From positions 62,001-126,000 of the forward strand of contig NZ_JACIJD010000014.1 in the NCBI RefSeq assembly GCF_014199205.1: a stretch of 64,000 bases of DNA, given 5' to 3'. The notes beneath the pieces are model-generated. The model was not told the origin of the DNA. It saw only the letters and a program-made list of their open reading frames with translations, and did no database searches. Each line of letters opens with the position of its first letter. The stretch's first letter is position 1. Positions 39,164 through 49,162 of this stretch are shown here, one piece after another. Origin of the DNA: Muricoccus pecuniae. GTDB lineage: Bacteria; Pseudomonadota; Alphaproteobacteria; Acetobacterales; Acetobacteraceae. Position numbers and translations under genes: made by a program.

Positions 39164-40219
39164 ATGAAGAAGCAGCCCTTGCGGCTTGCAATGCTCGGCA
39201 CGATCGGCGCCGTCGCGATGACGGCCCTCGGCGTGCTGCCCGCGGCGGCCCAGGCTCCGGCCGCCGGCGGCGCCTCGATCCTGGACGCGATCAAGGCTCG
39301 CGGCACCCTCGTCTGCGGCGTGAACACCGGCCTCGCCGGCTTCGCCCAGCCCGACAGCCAGGGCGTGTGGCGCGGATTCGACGTGGAGTACTGCCGCGCC
39401 ATCGCGGCGGCGATCTTCAACGACGCCAACAAGGTGCGCTACGTGCCGACGACGGCGCAGAGCCGCTTCACGGCGCTGCAGTCCGGCGAGATCGACCTCC
39501 TGGCCCGCAACACGACCTGGACGCTCTCGCGCGACACCTCGCTCGGCCTCGATTTCACGGGCGTGAACTTCTATGACGGCCAGGGCTTCATGGTGAAGAC
39601 CTCGACCGGCGTGAAGACCGCCAAGGAGCTGGAGGGCGCCACCATCTGCGTCCAGCCCGGCACGACGACCGAGCAGAACCTGACGGACTGGGCCCGCGCC
39701 AACAACGTCCGCTTCACCCCCGTGGTGATCGAGCGTCTCGAGGAACTGGTCAGCGCCTACGCCGCCGGCCGCTGCGACGCCTACACGACCGACGTTTCCG
39801 GCCTCGCCGCCACCCGCTCCAGCCAGCCCACCCCCGCCGAGCACACGATCCTTCCGGACGTGATCTCGAAGGAGCCGCTCGGCCCGCTGGTCCGCCACGG
39901 CGACCAGCGCTTCGCCGACCTTCTCCGCTGGACGCATTTCGCGCTCGTCGCGGCCGAGGAGCTGGGCATCACCCAGGCTAACGTGGCGCAGATGGCCGCC
40001 AACGACGCCCGGCCGGAAGTCCAGCGCATGCTGGGCAAGAACGGCGGCCTCGGCCAGATGCTCGGCGTGCCGAACGAGTGGGTCGTGAACGTCCTCCGGG
40101 CGACCGGCAACTACGGCGAGATCTTCGCCCGCCACCTGCAGCCGATCGGCATCCAGCGCGGGCCGAACGCCCTCTGGACCACGCCGGGCGGCCAGCAATA
40201 CGCGATGCCGTTCCGTTGA
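39164..40219 (+). CDS. aapJ: General L-amino acid ABC transporter substrate-binding protein AapJ
   Basis: A 351-residue periplasmic binding protein. A signal peptide (MKKQPLRLAML, hydrophobic core, cleavage near AAAQA) is followed by AIKARGTLVCGVNTGLAGF and SGEIDLLARNTTWTLSRD, both hallmark AapJ segments. In rhizobia AapJQMP imports a broad range of L-amino acids. I chose the Met at 39164 over an upstream Met at 39143 because the signal peptide starts there. A strong inverted repeat follows the stop, before aapQ. It is divergent from the ornithine-cyclodeaminase-family gene. Confidence 0.94.
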   Translation: MKKQPLRLAMLGTIGAVAMTALGVLPAAAQAPAAGGASILDAIKARGTLVCGVNTGLAGFAQPDSQGVWRGFDVEYCRAIAAAIFNDANKVRYVPTTAQSRFTALQSGEIDLLARNTTWTLSRDTSLGLDFTGVNFYDGQGFMVKTSTGVKTAKELEGATICVQPGTTTEQNLTDWARANNVRFTPVVIERLEELVSAYAAGRCDAYTTDVSGLAATRSSQPTPAEHTILPDVISKEPLGPLVRHGDQRFADLLRWTHFALVAAEELGITQANVAQMAANDARPEVQRMLGKNGGLGQMLGVPNEWVVNVLRATGNYGEIFARHLQPIGIQRGPNALWTTPGGQQYAMPFR

Positions 40220-40231
40220 TACCCTGCCCCG

Positions 40232-40254
40232 CGGGGGCCCTTCCCGGGCCCCCG
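40232..40254 (+). promoter_or_regulatory. Stem-loop between aapJ and aapQ
   Basis: Perfect 9-base arms CGGGGGCCC (40232-40240) and GGGCCCCCG (40246-40254) with a TTCCC loop, 12 bases after the aapJ stop. Stem-loops at this place in binding-protein-dependent operons often stabilise the binding-protein mRNA or cause partial termination, giving more binding protein than permease. No T-run follows. Confidence 0.7.
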
Positions 40255-40295
40255 TGGACTCGTTGAAGAACAAGAACACACGAGGGCTCCACCGG

Positions 40296-41498
40296 ATGTC
40301 GCAATCCGCCGCCGACCCGAGGCACCTTCGCACACCGCCCAAGCGCCAGCTTCGCCTGTCCTGGGCGGATGAGCGCATCCGCGCGATCGTCTGGCAGGTC
40401 CTGATCGTGGGCGCCGTGGTCGGCATCGTCTGGTGGCTGGTCCGCAACACGCAGCACAACCTGGAGGTCCGGCGGATCGCGACAGGCTTCGGCTTCCTCC
40501 AGCGCGAAGCCGGCCTGCCGATCGGCGAGCACCTGATCGAGTACACCCCCGCCAGCACCTACCTGCGCGCCCTCACGGTCGGCGTGCTGAACACGCTGAA
40601 GGTCGCAGTGATCGGGATCGTGCTGGCCACGGTCCTCGGCACGGTAATCGGCATCGCCCGACTGTCGAAGAACTGGCTGCTCGCCAAGGTCTCGGCCGTC
40701 TATGTCGAGGTGATCCGCGACGTCCCGCTGCTGCTGCAGTTGCTCTTCTGGTACACGATTCTTCAGGGCCTTCCCGCGCCGCGGCAGGCGCTCAACCCCG
40801 TCGCCGGCGTGTTCCTCTCCAATCGCGGGCTGCGTCTTCCCTTCCTCGATTGGGAGGCCGGGCATAGCTGGGCGCTGCTGGCCTTCGTCGCCGGCTGCTT
40901 CGCGACCTGGTTCTATGCGAGGACAATGCGGCGCCGGCGGATGCAGGATGGCCAGCCGCGCCCGATCTGGCCGGCCGCGCTCGGCTTCCTTATCGGGCTG
41001 CCGGTCGTCGCGTGGTGGCTGGGCGGCGCGCCCACCGGGGTTGAGTGGCCCGCGCTGCGCGGCTTCAACTTCCAGGGCGGCATGACGATCAGCCCGGAAT
41101 ACTTCGCCCTGCTGATCGGGCTGACGACCTACACCGCCGGCTTCATCGCCGAGATCGTGCGCGCCGGCATCCTGGCCGTGTCCCAGGGGCAGTGGGAGGC
41201 GGCGCAGGCGCTGGGCCTGCGGCCCGGCACGGTGCTGCGGCAGGTCGTACTGCCCCAGGCGCTGCGCGTGATCGTGCCGCCGATGACGAGCCAGTACCTG
41301 AACCTGACGAAGAACTCCTCCCTCGCCGTCGCCATCGGCTACCAGGACATCGTCAGCATTGCCAACACCACACTGAACCAGACTGGTCAGGCGATCGAGG
41401 GCATCGCGATCATCATGCTGGTCTACCTGACCATCTCCCTTTCCATCAGCCTTTTCATGAACTGGTACAATTCGCGCATCGCGCTGGTCGAGCGGTGA
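40296..41498 (+). CDS. aapQ: General L-amino acid ABC transporter permease AapQ
   Basis: A 400-residue inner-membrane permease of the His/Glu/Gln/Arg family. A first helix (VWQVLIVGAVVGIVWWLV) precedes VGVLNTLKVAVIGIVLATVL and the family segment YVEVIRDVPLLLQLLFWY. The coupling-loop motif EAAQALGLRPGTVLRQVVLP is clear. It is longer than simple permeases because of an extra central region, which is normal for AapQ. The start is taken as the ATG at 40296; an in-frame GTG at 40254 lies within the stem-loop. AapM follows 13 bases later. Confidence 0.94.
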   Translation: MSQSAADPRHLRTPPKRQLRLSWADERIRAIVWQVLIVGAVVGIVWWLVRNTQHNLEVRRIATGFGFLQREAGLPIGEHLIEYTPASTYLRALTVGVLNTLKVAVIGIVLATVLGTVIGIARLSKNWLLAKVSAVYVEVIRDVPLLLQLLFWYTILQGLPAPRQALNPVAGVFLSNRGLRLPFLDWEAGHSWALLAFVAGCFATWFYARTMRRRRMQDGQPRPIWPAALGFLIGLPVVAWWLGGAPTGVEWPALRGFNFQGGMTISPEYFALLIGLTTYTAGFIAEIVRAGILAVSQGQWEAAQALGLRPGTVLRQVVLPQALRVIVPPMTSQYLNLTKNSSLAVAIGYQDIVSIANTTLNQTGQAIEGIAIIMLVYLTISLSISLFMNWYNSRIALVER

Positions 41499-41511
41499 GG
41501 GAGGCCCTGAC

Positions 41512-42657
41512 ATGAGCGACATTCCCCTCAACACCTCGGTGGCCGGCGTGCCGGAAGCAGCGGCGCCGCGGCAGCCGCCCGCGCTGACCACTGGGCCGGC
41601 CGCCTGGCTCCGGGCGAATCTCTTCTCCTCCTGGCTGAACACGGCGATGACGCTCGTGCTGGCCTATTTCATCGTGCGCTACGCCATCAGCTTCGTGGAC
41701 TGGGCCTTTGTCAACGCGATCTGGTCCGTGCCGAACAACCAGACGGCCGCCTGCCGCGCGCTGAAGACCTCGCCCAATCCCGGGGCCTGCTGGGCGGTGA
41801 TCACGGAGAAGCACCGCTTCATCCTCTTCGGCACCTATCCTTATGAGGAGCACTGGCGGCCGGCAGTCGTCTGCGTGCTGTTCACCGCGCTCTACGTCGT
41901 CTCCGCCATGCGCCGGTTCTGGCGGTGGGAGCTGGCGGTAGTCTGGGCCGTCACGCTGGTCGCGATCGGCATCCTGATGTGGGGCGGCGTCTTCGGCCTC
42001 TCTTACGTGCCACAGGAGCGCTGGGGCGGGCTGCCGATCACCCTCATCCTCGCCACCTTCGGCCTCGCCTTCGCCTTCCCGCTGGCCATCCTGGTGGCGC
42101 TCGGCCGGCGCTCGTCCATGCCAGCGATCCGTGTGCTCTGCATCGCCTATGTGGAGCTGATCCGCGGCGTGCCGCTGATCTCGCTTCTCTTCATGGCGAG
42201 CGTGATGTTCCCCCTCTTCCTTCCGGAGGGGATCAACATCGACAAGCTGCTGCGCGCCCAGGTCGCCGTCATCCTCTTCGCCGGAGCCTATCTGGCGGAG
42301 GTGGTGCGCGGCGGATTGCAGGCCCTTCCGAAGGGCCAGTACGAGGCGGCGGAGGCGCTCGGCCTCTCCTACTGGCAGAAGACCGGCTTCATCATCCTGC
42401 CCCAGGCGCTGCGGCTGGTGATCCCGCCCTTGGTGAACACCTTCATCGGCTTCTTCAAGGACACGTCGCTGGTGCTCATCATTGGCATCTTCGACCTCCT
42501 GACCGCCGGCAAGACCGCCGTGGTGGAGCCCGCCTGGCAGGGCTTCGGCGTCGAGGTCTACATCGCGATCTCGGTCATCTACTTCGTCTACTGCTTCGCC
42601 ATGTCCCGCTACAGCCAGAACCTGGAGGCGGAGCTGAACCGCCACCGCGTTCGCTGA
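41512..42657 (+). CDS. aapM: General L-amino acid ABC transporter permease AapM
   Basis: A 381-residue second permease. It shows [18 protein letters not shown] in the first conserved loop and [20 protein letters not shown] as the ATPase-coupling loop. A large N-terminal extension with several helices and a periplasmic Cys-containing loop ([19 protein letters not shown]) is typical of AapM. The ATG has a GGGAGG ribosome-binding site. It forms the channel with AapQ. AapP follows 19 bases downstream. Confidence 0.94.
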   Translation: MSDIPLNTSVAGVPEAAAPRQPPALTTGPAAWLRANLFSSWLNTAMTLVLAYFIVRYAISFVDWAFVNAIWSVPNNQTAACRALKTSPNPGACWAVITEKHRFILFGTYPYEEHWRPAVVCVLFTALYVVSAMRRFWRWELAVVWAVTLVAIGILMWGGVFGLSYVPQERWGGLPITLILATFGLAFAFPLAILVALGRRSSMPAIRVLCIAYVELIRGVPLISLLFMASVMFPLFLPEGINIDKLLRAQVAVILFAGAYLAEVVRGGLQALPKGQYEAAEALGLSYWQKTGFIILPQALRLVIPPLVNTFIGFFKDTSLVLIIGIFDLLTAGKTAVVEPAWQGFGVEVYIAISVIYFVYCFAMSRYSQNLEAELNRHRVR

Positions 42658-42676
42658 GCCCGGAAAGGATCACGCC

Positions 42677-43471
<795 letters not shown>

Positions 43472-43516
43472 GCATCGGGCCCGTCCGCCGCCTCGTTCCG
43501 CCAGCAAACGCATGCC

Positions 43517-43556
43517 GGGGCTGAAACCAGGAGCCGGGGGCGGGGGTTGCAGCCCC
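43517..43556 (+). promoter_or_regulatory. Inverted repeat between aapP and kup
   Basis: GGGGCTGAAACC (43517-43528) and GGTTGCAGCCCC (43545-43556) pair over 11 of 12 positions around a 16-base G-rich loop. It may end the aap transcript or form a structured leader for kup, whose start codon is 35 bases downstream. No T-run is present. Confidence 0.4.
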
Positions 43557-43591
43557 TGGGGTGACGGTCATATGCCGCCGCCGACCAACAA

Positions 43592-45487
43592 GTGCGGACG
43601 ACGGACGTGACATCAGGGGCCTCTCAGGGCGAACGGCAGCCGGTCAATGCGGCCGTCCTCCTGGCCGTATTGGGCATCGTCTACGGGGATATCGGTACCA
43701 GCCCGCTCTACTCAATGCGGGCAGCCCTGCTCCATTTCTCCTCCGACGGGCTGGAGCGCTGGGAGATTCTGGGCATCCTCAGCCTCATCATCTGGTCGCT
43801 CATCATCGTCGTGACCGTGAAGTATGTCTGGCTCGTCACGCGCGCCGACAACAAGGGGGAGGGCGGCATCCTCGCCCTCATGGCCCTGGCGCAGCGGGCG
43901 GCGGTGACGGAGCGGGGGCGGTGGACCATCGCCGTGGTCGGGATCGCGGGCGCCGCCCTGTTCTTCGGGGACGGGGTCATCACGCCGGCCATCTCCGTTC
44001 TCTCGGCGATGGAGGGGCTGAAGGTCATCTCGCCCGCCTTCGAGGGGGCTGTCGTCCCGCTCTCCGTCGCGGTGCTGCTCGCCCTGTTCCTCTTCCAGTA
44101 CCGCGGCACGGGCAGCATGGGGGCGATCTTCGGCCCCATCACCGTGGTGTGGTTCGGCGTGATCGGGCTGCTGGGGCTGATCGAGGTGGTGCGTGAGCCC
44201 GAGGTGCTGGCAGCCATCTCCCCGCACTACGCCGTCCGTTTCGTGCTGGCCTACCACTTGGCGGCCTTCATCGCCCTCGGCTCCGTCGTCCTGGCCGTGA
44301 CGGGCGCCGAGGCGCTCTACGCCGATATGGGCCATTTCGGCCGGCGGCCGATCCAGCTCGCCTGGCTCGGCTTCGTGCTGCCCTCCCTCGCCCTCAACTA
44401 TCTCGGCCAGGGCGCGCTGCTGCTTTCCGACCGTGCGGCCCTGGAGAACCCCTTCTACCTTCTCGCGCCCGAGTGGCTGCGGCTGCCGCTGGTGATCCTG
44501 GCGACGGCCGCGACCATCATCGCCAGCCAGGCGATGATCTCGGGCGCCTATTCCATCGCGCGGCAGTGCGTGCAGCTCGGCTTCATGCCCCGCCTCGTGG
44601 TGCGCCACACGAGCGAGACGGAGGAGGGGCAGATCTACATGCCCCAGGTGAACTTCGCCCTCCTCCTGGGCGTCATCATTCTCGTCGTGTCCTTCCGGAA
44701 CTCCGACAGCCTCGCGGCGGCCTACGGCCTGGCCGTGACCGGCACCTTCATCGCGACCTCGATGCTCGCCGGCCTCGTCTTCCGGCGGCGCTTCGGCTGG
44801 TCGCTGCCCCTGGTGATCGCGGTCTTCCTGCCGCTCTTCCTGCTCGACCTCGCCTTCTTTCTCTCCAACGTCCTGAAGATCCCGGATGGGGGGTGGGTGC
44901 CGCTGCTGCTGGGCGGTGCGATCTTCGCCATGATGCTCACCTGGCGTCGCGGCCGGGACCTGCTGTTCAGCCGCTTCCGCCAGGACAGTTTGCCCCTGAA
45001 GTCCTTCCTCGCCCGTCTGCCGCAGTCGCGCACCACGCGCGTCCCCGGCATCGCGGTGTTCATGACGAGCCAGGCCGACTACGTCCCCAATGCGCTCCTG
45101 CACAACCTGAAGCACAACAAGGTGCTGCATGAGCGCGTGCTCTTCGTTACCGTCAACAACGAGGACGTGCCGCAGGTGACGGACAGGCGCCGCGTCGAGG
45201 AGCTGGCGCCCGGCATCCACCGGGTGTCCCTCTGCTACGGCTTCCAGGAGAGCCCGAACATTCCGCGCGAGCTCGAGGGCTTGCGGGAGCTCGGTGTCGA
45301 CTACGAGCCGATGCAGGCCTCCTACTTCCTCGGACGGGAAACCGTGGTGGCCTCGGCGATTCCGAAGATGGCGCGCTGGCAACAGTGGCTCTTCGGCATC
45401 ATGTCGCGCAACTCGGTTCCAGCGACCGAGTTTTTCCGTATCCCCAGCGACCGCGTGGTCGAGCTGGGGGTGCGGGTCGCCATCTAG
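43592..45487 (+). CDS. kup: Low-affinity potassium transporter Kup
   Basis: A 631-residue K+/H+ symporter, the usual Kup length. The N-terminal hallmark [17 protein letters not shown] is present, then about twelve membrane helices (for example [20 protein letters not shown]) and a C-terminal soluble domain including [20 protein letters not shown] and [10 protein letters not shown]. The start is a GTG at 43592; a second GTG at 43607 is possible and neither has a good ribosome-binding site. It takes up potassium when turgor or pH demands. A small unknown gene follows after 35 bases. Confidence 0.95.
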   Translation: MRTTDVTSGASQGERQPVNAAVLLAVLGIVYGDIGTSPLYSMRAALLHFSSDGLERWEILGILSLIIWSLIIVVTVKYVWLVTRADNKGEGGILALMALAQRAAVTERGRWTIAVVGIAGAALFFGDGVITPAISVLSAMEGLKVISPAFEGAVVPLSVAVLLALFLFQYRGTGSMGAIFGPITVVWFGVIGLLGLIEVVREPEVLAAISPHYAVRFVLAYHLAAFIALGSVVLAVTGAEALYADMGHFGRRPIQLAWLGFVLPSLALNYLGQGALLLSDRAALENPFYLLAPEWLRLPLVILATAATIIASQAMISGAYSIARQCVQLGFMPRLVVRHTSETEEGQIYMPQVNFALLLGVIILVVSFRNSDSLAAAYGLAVTGTFIATSMLAGLVFRRRFGWSLPLVIAVFLPLFLLDLAFFLSNVLKIPDGGWVPLLLGGAIFAMMLTWRRGRDLLFSRFRQDSLPLKSFLARLPQSRTTRVPGIAVFMTSQADYVPNALLHNLKHNKVLHERVLFVTVNNEDVPQVTDRRRVEELAPGIHRVSLCYGFQESPNIPRELEGLRELGVDYEPMQASYFLGRETVVASAIPKMARWQQWLFGIMSRNSVPATEFFRIPSDRVVELGVRVAI

Positions 45488-45522
45488 GCGGTCCGCTGCG
45501 GCAACCATTTGAGGAGGTGTGC

Positions 45523-45888
45523 ATGCCGCTCGTCGTCTTGTCGCCGAGCGGCGGGACCGGCCTGCCGGAGGGCAGCCCCCAGCACCGTTATGAGGTGCAG
45601 CTGACGCTGACCTCCCAGGGCTTTCCGGACCCGGCCGCTTGGCAGAACGATCCGGCCACCTGGGTCGCGCGCCGCTTCTGGCCGGGGCAGGGGCTCATGG
45701 ATGGCGACGTGGTCTATGACCCCGACATGGGCTGGGCCCTGCGCTTCTTCCGCCGCGACGACAGCCCGATCGACGCGCCGATCCAGGCCGTGATCCGCAG
45801 CGGCGCACCGTGCCGCCCGGGCGAGAATGTCACGATCGCTGAGCCGGATGGGCAGGAGTTCGCCTGGCGCATCGTCGGCGTCGGTTGA
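45523..45888 (+). CDS. Small protein of unknown function downstream of kup
   Basis: A 121-residue protein with a strong GAGGAGG ribosome-binding site before its ATG. It has no signal peptide or membrane helix and ends IAEPDGQEFAWRIVGVG. It is rich in Pro, Gly, Trp and acidic residues (for example WVARRFWPGQGLMDGDVVYD) and looks like a compact beta-rich domain. I do not recognise the family. It may share the kup transcript; a strong hairpin follows about 40 bases after its stop. Confidence 0.75.
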   Translation: MPLVVLSPSGGTGLPEGSPQHRYEVQLTLTSQGFPDPAAWQNDPATWVARRFWPGQGLMDGDVVYDPDMGWALRFFRRDDSPIDAPIQAVIRSGAPCRPGENVTIAEPDGQEFAWRIVGVG

Positions 45889-45928
45889 GGGACTGGCCCT
45901 GCTAATAAGGGCAGCGGCCCAAAAGAGA

Positions 45929-45956
45929 GCGGGGCGCCCGTTGCCGAGCGCCCCGC
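45929..45956. terminator. Bidirectional terminator between unknown gene and tRNA-Ala
   Basis: Perfect 9-base arms GCGGGGCGC (45929-45937) and GCGCCCCGC (45948-45956) with a 10-base loop. On the minus strand it is followed by CTCTCTTTT, so it is a good intrinsic terminator for the tRNA gene; on the plus strand it lies 40 bases after the preceding gene. Confidence 0.8.
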
Positions 45957-45971
45957 ATCATCCCGCTAAAC

Positions 45972-46047
<76 letters not shown>

Positions 46048-46179
46048 CCAAGGCGGTGCCGCGATATAGCCCTGCCCATGAGGGAGGGCAATCCCCCTTT
46101 CCGAGGTTTCTCGCCTCTTTATGCCCTGGCGAGGGGCGGCTAGCCTCCCCGCATCGAGAGTACTGGAGGACGCCACGGA

Positions 46180-46947
46180 ATGAGCAGGAAACTCTACCCG
46201 GATGCGAAGGCAGCGCTGGACGGGCTGCTGCGCGACGGCATGCTCATCCATTCCGGCGGCTTCGGCCTGTGCGGTGTTCCTGGCCTGCTGATCGAGGCGA
46301 TTCGCGACAGCGGCGTGAAGGGACTGACCTGCGTTTCCAACAATGCGGGCGTGGACGATGCGGGGCTTGGGCTGCTGCTGCAGACGCGGCAGATCCGGAA
46401 GATGATCGCCTCCTATGTCGGCGAGAACGCGGAGTTCGCCCGCCAGTACCTCGCCGGAGAGTTGGAGATCGAGTTCAACCCGCAGGGCACGCTGGCCGAG
46501 CGCATCCGCGCGGGCGGCGCCGGCATTCCGGCCTTCTTCACCCGCACGGGCGTGGGCACCGCCGTCGCCGAGGGCAAGCCGACGCAGGAATTCGACGGCG
46601 TGACCTATGTGATGGAGCGGGGCATCATGGCGGACCTCGCCATCATCCACGCCTGGAAGGCTGATCCGGAAGGCAACCTCGTCTATCGGAAGACCGCGCG
46701 GAACTTCAATCCGATGATGGCGACCGCCGCCCGCGTGACCGTCGTCGAGGTCGAGGAAATGGTCGGGCAGGGCGAGCTGGACCCCGATCACATCCACACT
46801 CCCGGCATCTATGTGAAGCGCATGATCCTCGTGCCGCCCGGCACGCAGAAGCGGATCGAGCAGCGCACCACGCGCAAGCGCTCCGAGCCCGCCAATGCCG
46901 CAACTGCCGGGGCCGCCGCCGGCACCGATCCCCTTCCGACTCGCTGA
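46180..46947 (+). CDS. scoA: Succinyl-CoA:3-ketoacid CoA-transferase subunit A
   Basis: A 255-residue alpha subunit of a class I CoA-transferase. It shows [20 protein letters not shown] near the N-terminus and [17 protein letters not shown], and ends with a variable Ala/Thr-rich tail ([17 protein letters not shown]). With ScoB it moves CoA from succinyl-CoA to acetoacetate or similar acids in ketone-body or PHB-linked metabolism. GGAGG precedes the ATG. The partner begins 11 bases downstream. Other 3-oxoacid CoA-transferases (for example PcaI) are possible but the length and motifs fit ScoA. Confidence 0.92.
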   Translation: MSRKLYPDAKAALDGLLRDGMLIHSGGFGLCGVPGLLIEAIRDSGVKGLTCVSNNAGVDDAGLGLLLQTRQIRKMIASYVGENAEFARQYLAGELEIEFNPQGTLAERIRAGGAGIPAFFTRTGVGTAVAEGKPTQEFDGVTYVMERGIMADLAIIHAWKADPEGNLVYRKTARNFNPMMATAARVTVVEVEEMVGQGELDPDHIHTPGIYVKRMILVPPGTQKRIEQRTTRKRSEPANAATAGAAAGTDPLPTR

Positions 46948-46958
46948 GGAGCGCCGCC

Positions 46959-47606
46959 ATGGCCTGGAACCGCGACGAGATGGCCGCCCGCGCCGCGCGC
47001 GAGCTTGAGGACGGCTTCTACGTGAATCTCGGGATCGGGATCCCGACCCTGGTCGCCAACCACATCCCCGAGGGCGTCTCCGTCCAGCTCCAGAGCGAGA
47101 ACGGGATGCTCGGGATCGGCCCCTTTCCCTACGACGGAGAGGAGGACCCGGACCTCATCAACGCGGGCAAGCAGACCGTCTCCGAGCTGCCGACGACCAG
47201 CTATTTCTCCTCGGCCGACAGCTTCGCCATGATCCGCGGCGGCCATATCGACCTGTCCATTCTCGGCGCCCTGCAGGTGGCCCAGAACGGCGACCTCGCC
47301 AACTGGATGATCCCGGGCAAGATGGTGAAGGGCATGGGCGGCGCCATGGACCTCGTGGCCGGCGTGAAGCGCGTGGTGGTGCTGATGGAGCACACGGCGG
47401 GGGGCAAGCCGAAGCTGCTGAAGTCCTGCGCCCTGCCGCTGACGGGGCAGGGGGTAGTCGATCTCGTGGTGACCGATCTCTGCGTCATGGAGATCGACAA
47501 GGTCGCCGGCCGCATGCGCCTGATCGAACTCGCCCCCGGGGTGACGGAGGAGGAGGTGCGGTCGAAGACGGAGGCCGAGTACGAGGTCTCCCTCCAGGTG
47601 GCCTGA
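46959..47606 (+). CDS. scoB: Succinyl-CoA:3-ketoacid CoA-transferase subunit B
   Basis: A 215-residue beta subunit of the CoA-transferase. The active-site glutamate is in [13 protein letters not shown], the SENG motif of the family, preceded by [14 protein letters not shown]. Other conserved parts are [14 protein letters not shown] and [27 protein letters not shown] ribosome-binding site lies just before the ATG. The length is normal. A strong hairpin follows the stop, shared with the convergent gene at 47685. Confidence 0.95.
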   Translation: MAWNRDEMAARAARELEDGFYVNLGIGIPTLVANHIPEGVSVQLQSENGMLGIGPFPYDGEEDPDLINAGKQTVSELPTTSYFSSADSFAMIRGGHIDLSILGALQVAQNGDLANWMIPGKMVKGMGGAMDLVAGVKRVVVLMEHTAGGKPKLLKSCALPLTGQGVVDLVVTDLCVMEIDKVAGRMRLIELAPGVTEEEVRSKTEAEYEVSLQVA

Positions 47607-47658
47607 ACGGCACCGGAGAGGGCGGTGGGCGGTTCTGGTCAGCCTGCCCGACGCCCCT

Positions 47659-47681
47659 GGGGTGAGCGGCCCGCTCACCCC
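47659..47681. terminator. Bidirectional hairpin between scoB and convergent gene
   Basis: GGGGTGAGC (47659-47667) and GCTCACCCC (47673-47681) form a perfect 9-base stem with a GGCCC loop. It lies between the convergent stop codons at 47606 and 47685 and probably terminates both transcripts. No T-run is present on either side. Confidence 0.65.
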
Positions 47682-47684
47682 GCC

Positions 47685-48200
47685 TCAGCGCGGTGTGACC
47701 GTCGGCGCCCCAGCGGGGTTATAGTCGCGGTAGGGGCCGTTGCCCCGGGCCGGCTCAGCGAACCGCCCCCGCTCCGCCCCGATCTGCGATTCGAGCTCCC
47801 GAATACGCCGGTCCCGGTCGGCGAGCTCGCGCGCCAGCTCCGCCTCGCGGTCCTGGCGGGGCTGGGAAGCGACAGCTGCCTGCGGGCGCCGCGGCGCTGC
47901 AGGGCTGGCAGCCCGCCGCGGGGCGGCCCGCGCGGCGCGGCGCGGCTTCGCGGGGACCGGGCTGGCGTAAGCTGTGCTCCCCGGAAGATCGGTCACCGCC
48001 ATGTCGGGCACGGGACGCTCGCCCCGGCCGAGGGACTCGATAGGGGGCGGGCTCAGGCGGTCGAACTGTCGCAGGCTGGAGCCGAGATAGTCGCCGATCG
48101 GCCCGGAATCACTCGGCCAGCTCTGGGCGGCGGCAGGGAGGGCCGTCAGGCCGATCAGGCCCAGCCCGAGCAGTCCCGCACGGATCCGCGGCTTCGACAT
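47685..48200 (-). CDS. Secreted protein of unknown function with C-terminal coiled coil
   Basis: A 171-residue protein with a clear signal peptide (MSKPRIRAGLLGLGLIGLTALPAAAQS). The middle is rich in Pro, Ala and Arg (KPRRAARAAPRRAA) and the C-terminal part is a charged helix (EAELARELADRDRRIRELES) that should form a coiled coil. AAAGGAGAGG precedes the ATG. I recognise no domain. It is probably periplasmic. It lies downstream of uppP on the same strand but about 70 bases away with its own ribosome-binding site, and is convergent with scoAB. Confidence 0.75.
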   Translation of the reverse strand: MSKPRIRAGLLGLGLIGLTALPAAAQSWPSDSGPIGDYLGSSLRQFDRLSPPPIESLGRGERPVPDMAVTDLPGSTAYASPVPAKPRRAARAAPRRAASPAAPRRPQAAVASQPRQDREAELARELADRDRRIRELESQIGAERGRFAEPARGNGPYRDYNPAGAPTVTPR

Positions 48201-48273
48201 GAGACCTCTCCTTTTCGCGAGCCCACCGTTACGCCACCCCGCCCCCGACTGAAAAGCCTCCTCTTGCCTCCCC

Positions 48274-49089
48274 CTACCTCACGGCGAGCCAGAGGAGGAT
48301 GAGGGTGCCGAGAGCGATGCGGTAGAGGCCGAAGGGGGTGAAGCCGATGCGCGAGATGGAGGCGAGGAGGGCGCGGATGACGAGGAGGGCGGTGACGAAG
48401 GCGGCGGCGAAGCCGATGGCGATCTGCCCGAGGCCGGAGAGGTCGAGTTCGGCGCGGGCCTTGATGAGGCTGTAGGTGGTGGCGGCCAGCATGGTGGGGA
48501 TGGCCAGCAGGAAGGAGAACTCGGCGGCCGCGCGGCGTTCGACGCCGAGCAGGAGGGCGGCGATGATGGTCGCGCCCGAGCGGCTGGTGCCGGGGATCAT
48601 GGCGAGCACCTGGCCGAAGCCGATGAGGAGGGCGCCGACGGGCCCGATCTCGGGGATGGAGCCGATGGAGGGGGTGGGCCGGGCGCGCTCGATGAGGATG
48701 ATGGCCACCCCGCCCAGGATGAGGGCGAGGGCGACTACCACGGGGGTGAAGAGCAGGCGCGTGATAGGCCCGTGCAGGAGCGCCCCGATCACGAGCGCGG
48801 GCAGGAAGGCGAGCAGGAGGTTGGTCAGGGTGTAGCGCTCGGCCGTCCCGGGCCGCCACAGCCCGCCCGCGATCTCCAGCAGCCGGCGCCAGTACACCAC
48901 CACCACGGCCAGGACGGCGCCGAGCTGGATCGCGATCTCGAACACCTTGCCCGGCGGGCCCTGGAAGCCGATCAGCTCGCCCAGGAGGATCAGGTGCCCC
49001 GTGGAGGAGATCGGCAGGAACTCCGTCAGACCCTCGACAACCCCCATCAGCAGCGCCGAGAGCAGACCAGCGACGTCCATCAGAAGCAT
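48274..49089 (-). CDS. uppP: Undecaprenyl-diphosphatase UppP (BacA)
   Basis: A 271-residue membrane enzyme that recycles undecaprenyl diphosphate for peptidoglycan and polysaccharide synthesis. The two signature motifs are EGLTEFLPISSTGHL near the N-terminus and PGTSRSGATI in the middle, and about seven hydrophobic helices are visible. The length matches BacA/UppP. The first ATG (49089) or the one three codons later (49080) could be the start; neither has a strong ribosome-binding site. Its codons end in C even more strongly than the neighbours, making the plus strand very purine-rich at about 48290-48700. It follows a strong hairpin. Confidence 0.95.
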   Translation of the reverse strand: MLLMDVAGLLSALLMGVVEGLTEFLPISSTGHLILLGELIGFQGPPGKVFEIAIQLGAVLAVVVVYWRRLLEIAGGLWRPGTAERYTLTNLLLAFLPALVIGALLHGPITRLLFTPVVVALALILGGVAIILIERARPTPSIGSIPEIGPVGALLIGFGQVLAMIPGTSRSGATIIAALLLGVERRAAAEFSFLLAIPTMLAATTYSLIKARAELDLSGLGQIAIGFAAAFVTALLVIRALLASISRIGFTPFGLYRIALGTLILLWLAVR

Positions 49090-49109
49090 CCCGTGGGGTG
49101 AGGAATCGA

Positions 49110-49143
49110 GAAGGGGGCGGGAACTCCCGTTCCCGCCCCCTTC
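49110..49143 (-). terminator. Strong hairpin between TRAP binding-protein gene and uppP
   Basis: Perfect 15-base arms (49110-49124 and 49129-49143) with a 4-base loop; the left arm begins GAAGGGGGCGGGAAC. It is about 20 bases beyond the stop of the upstream minus-strand gene and ends that transcript before uppP. There is no long T-run, but the stem is the longest perfect one I found. Confidence 0.75.
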
Positions 49144-49162
49144 CCTTAGCCCCGGACGGGTG

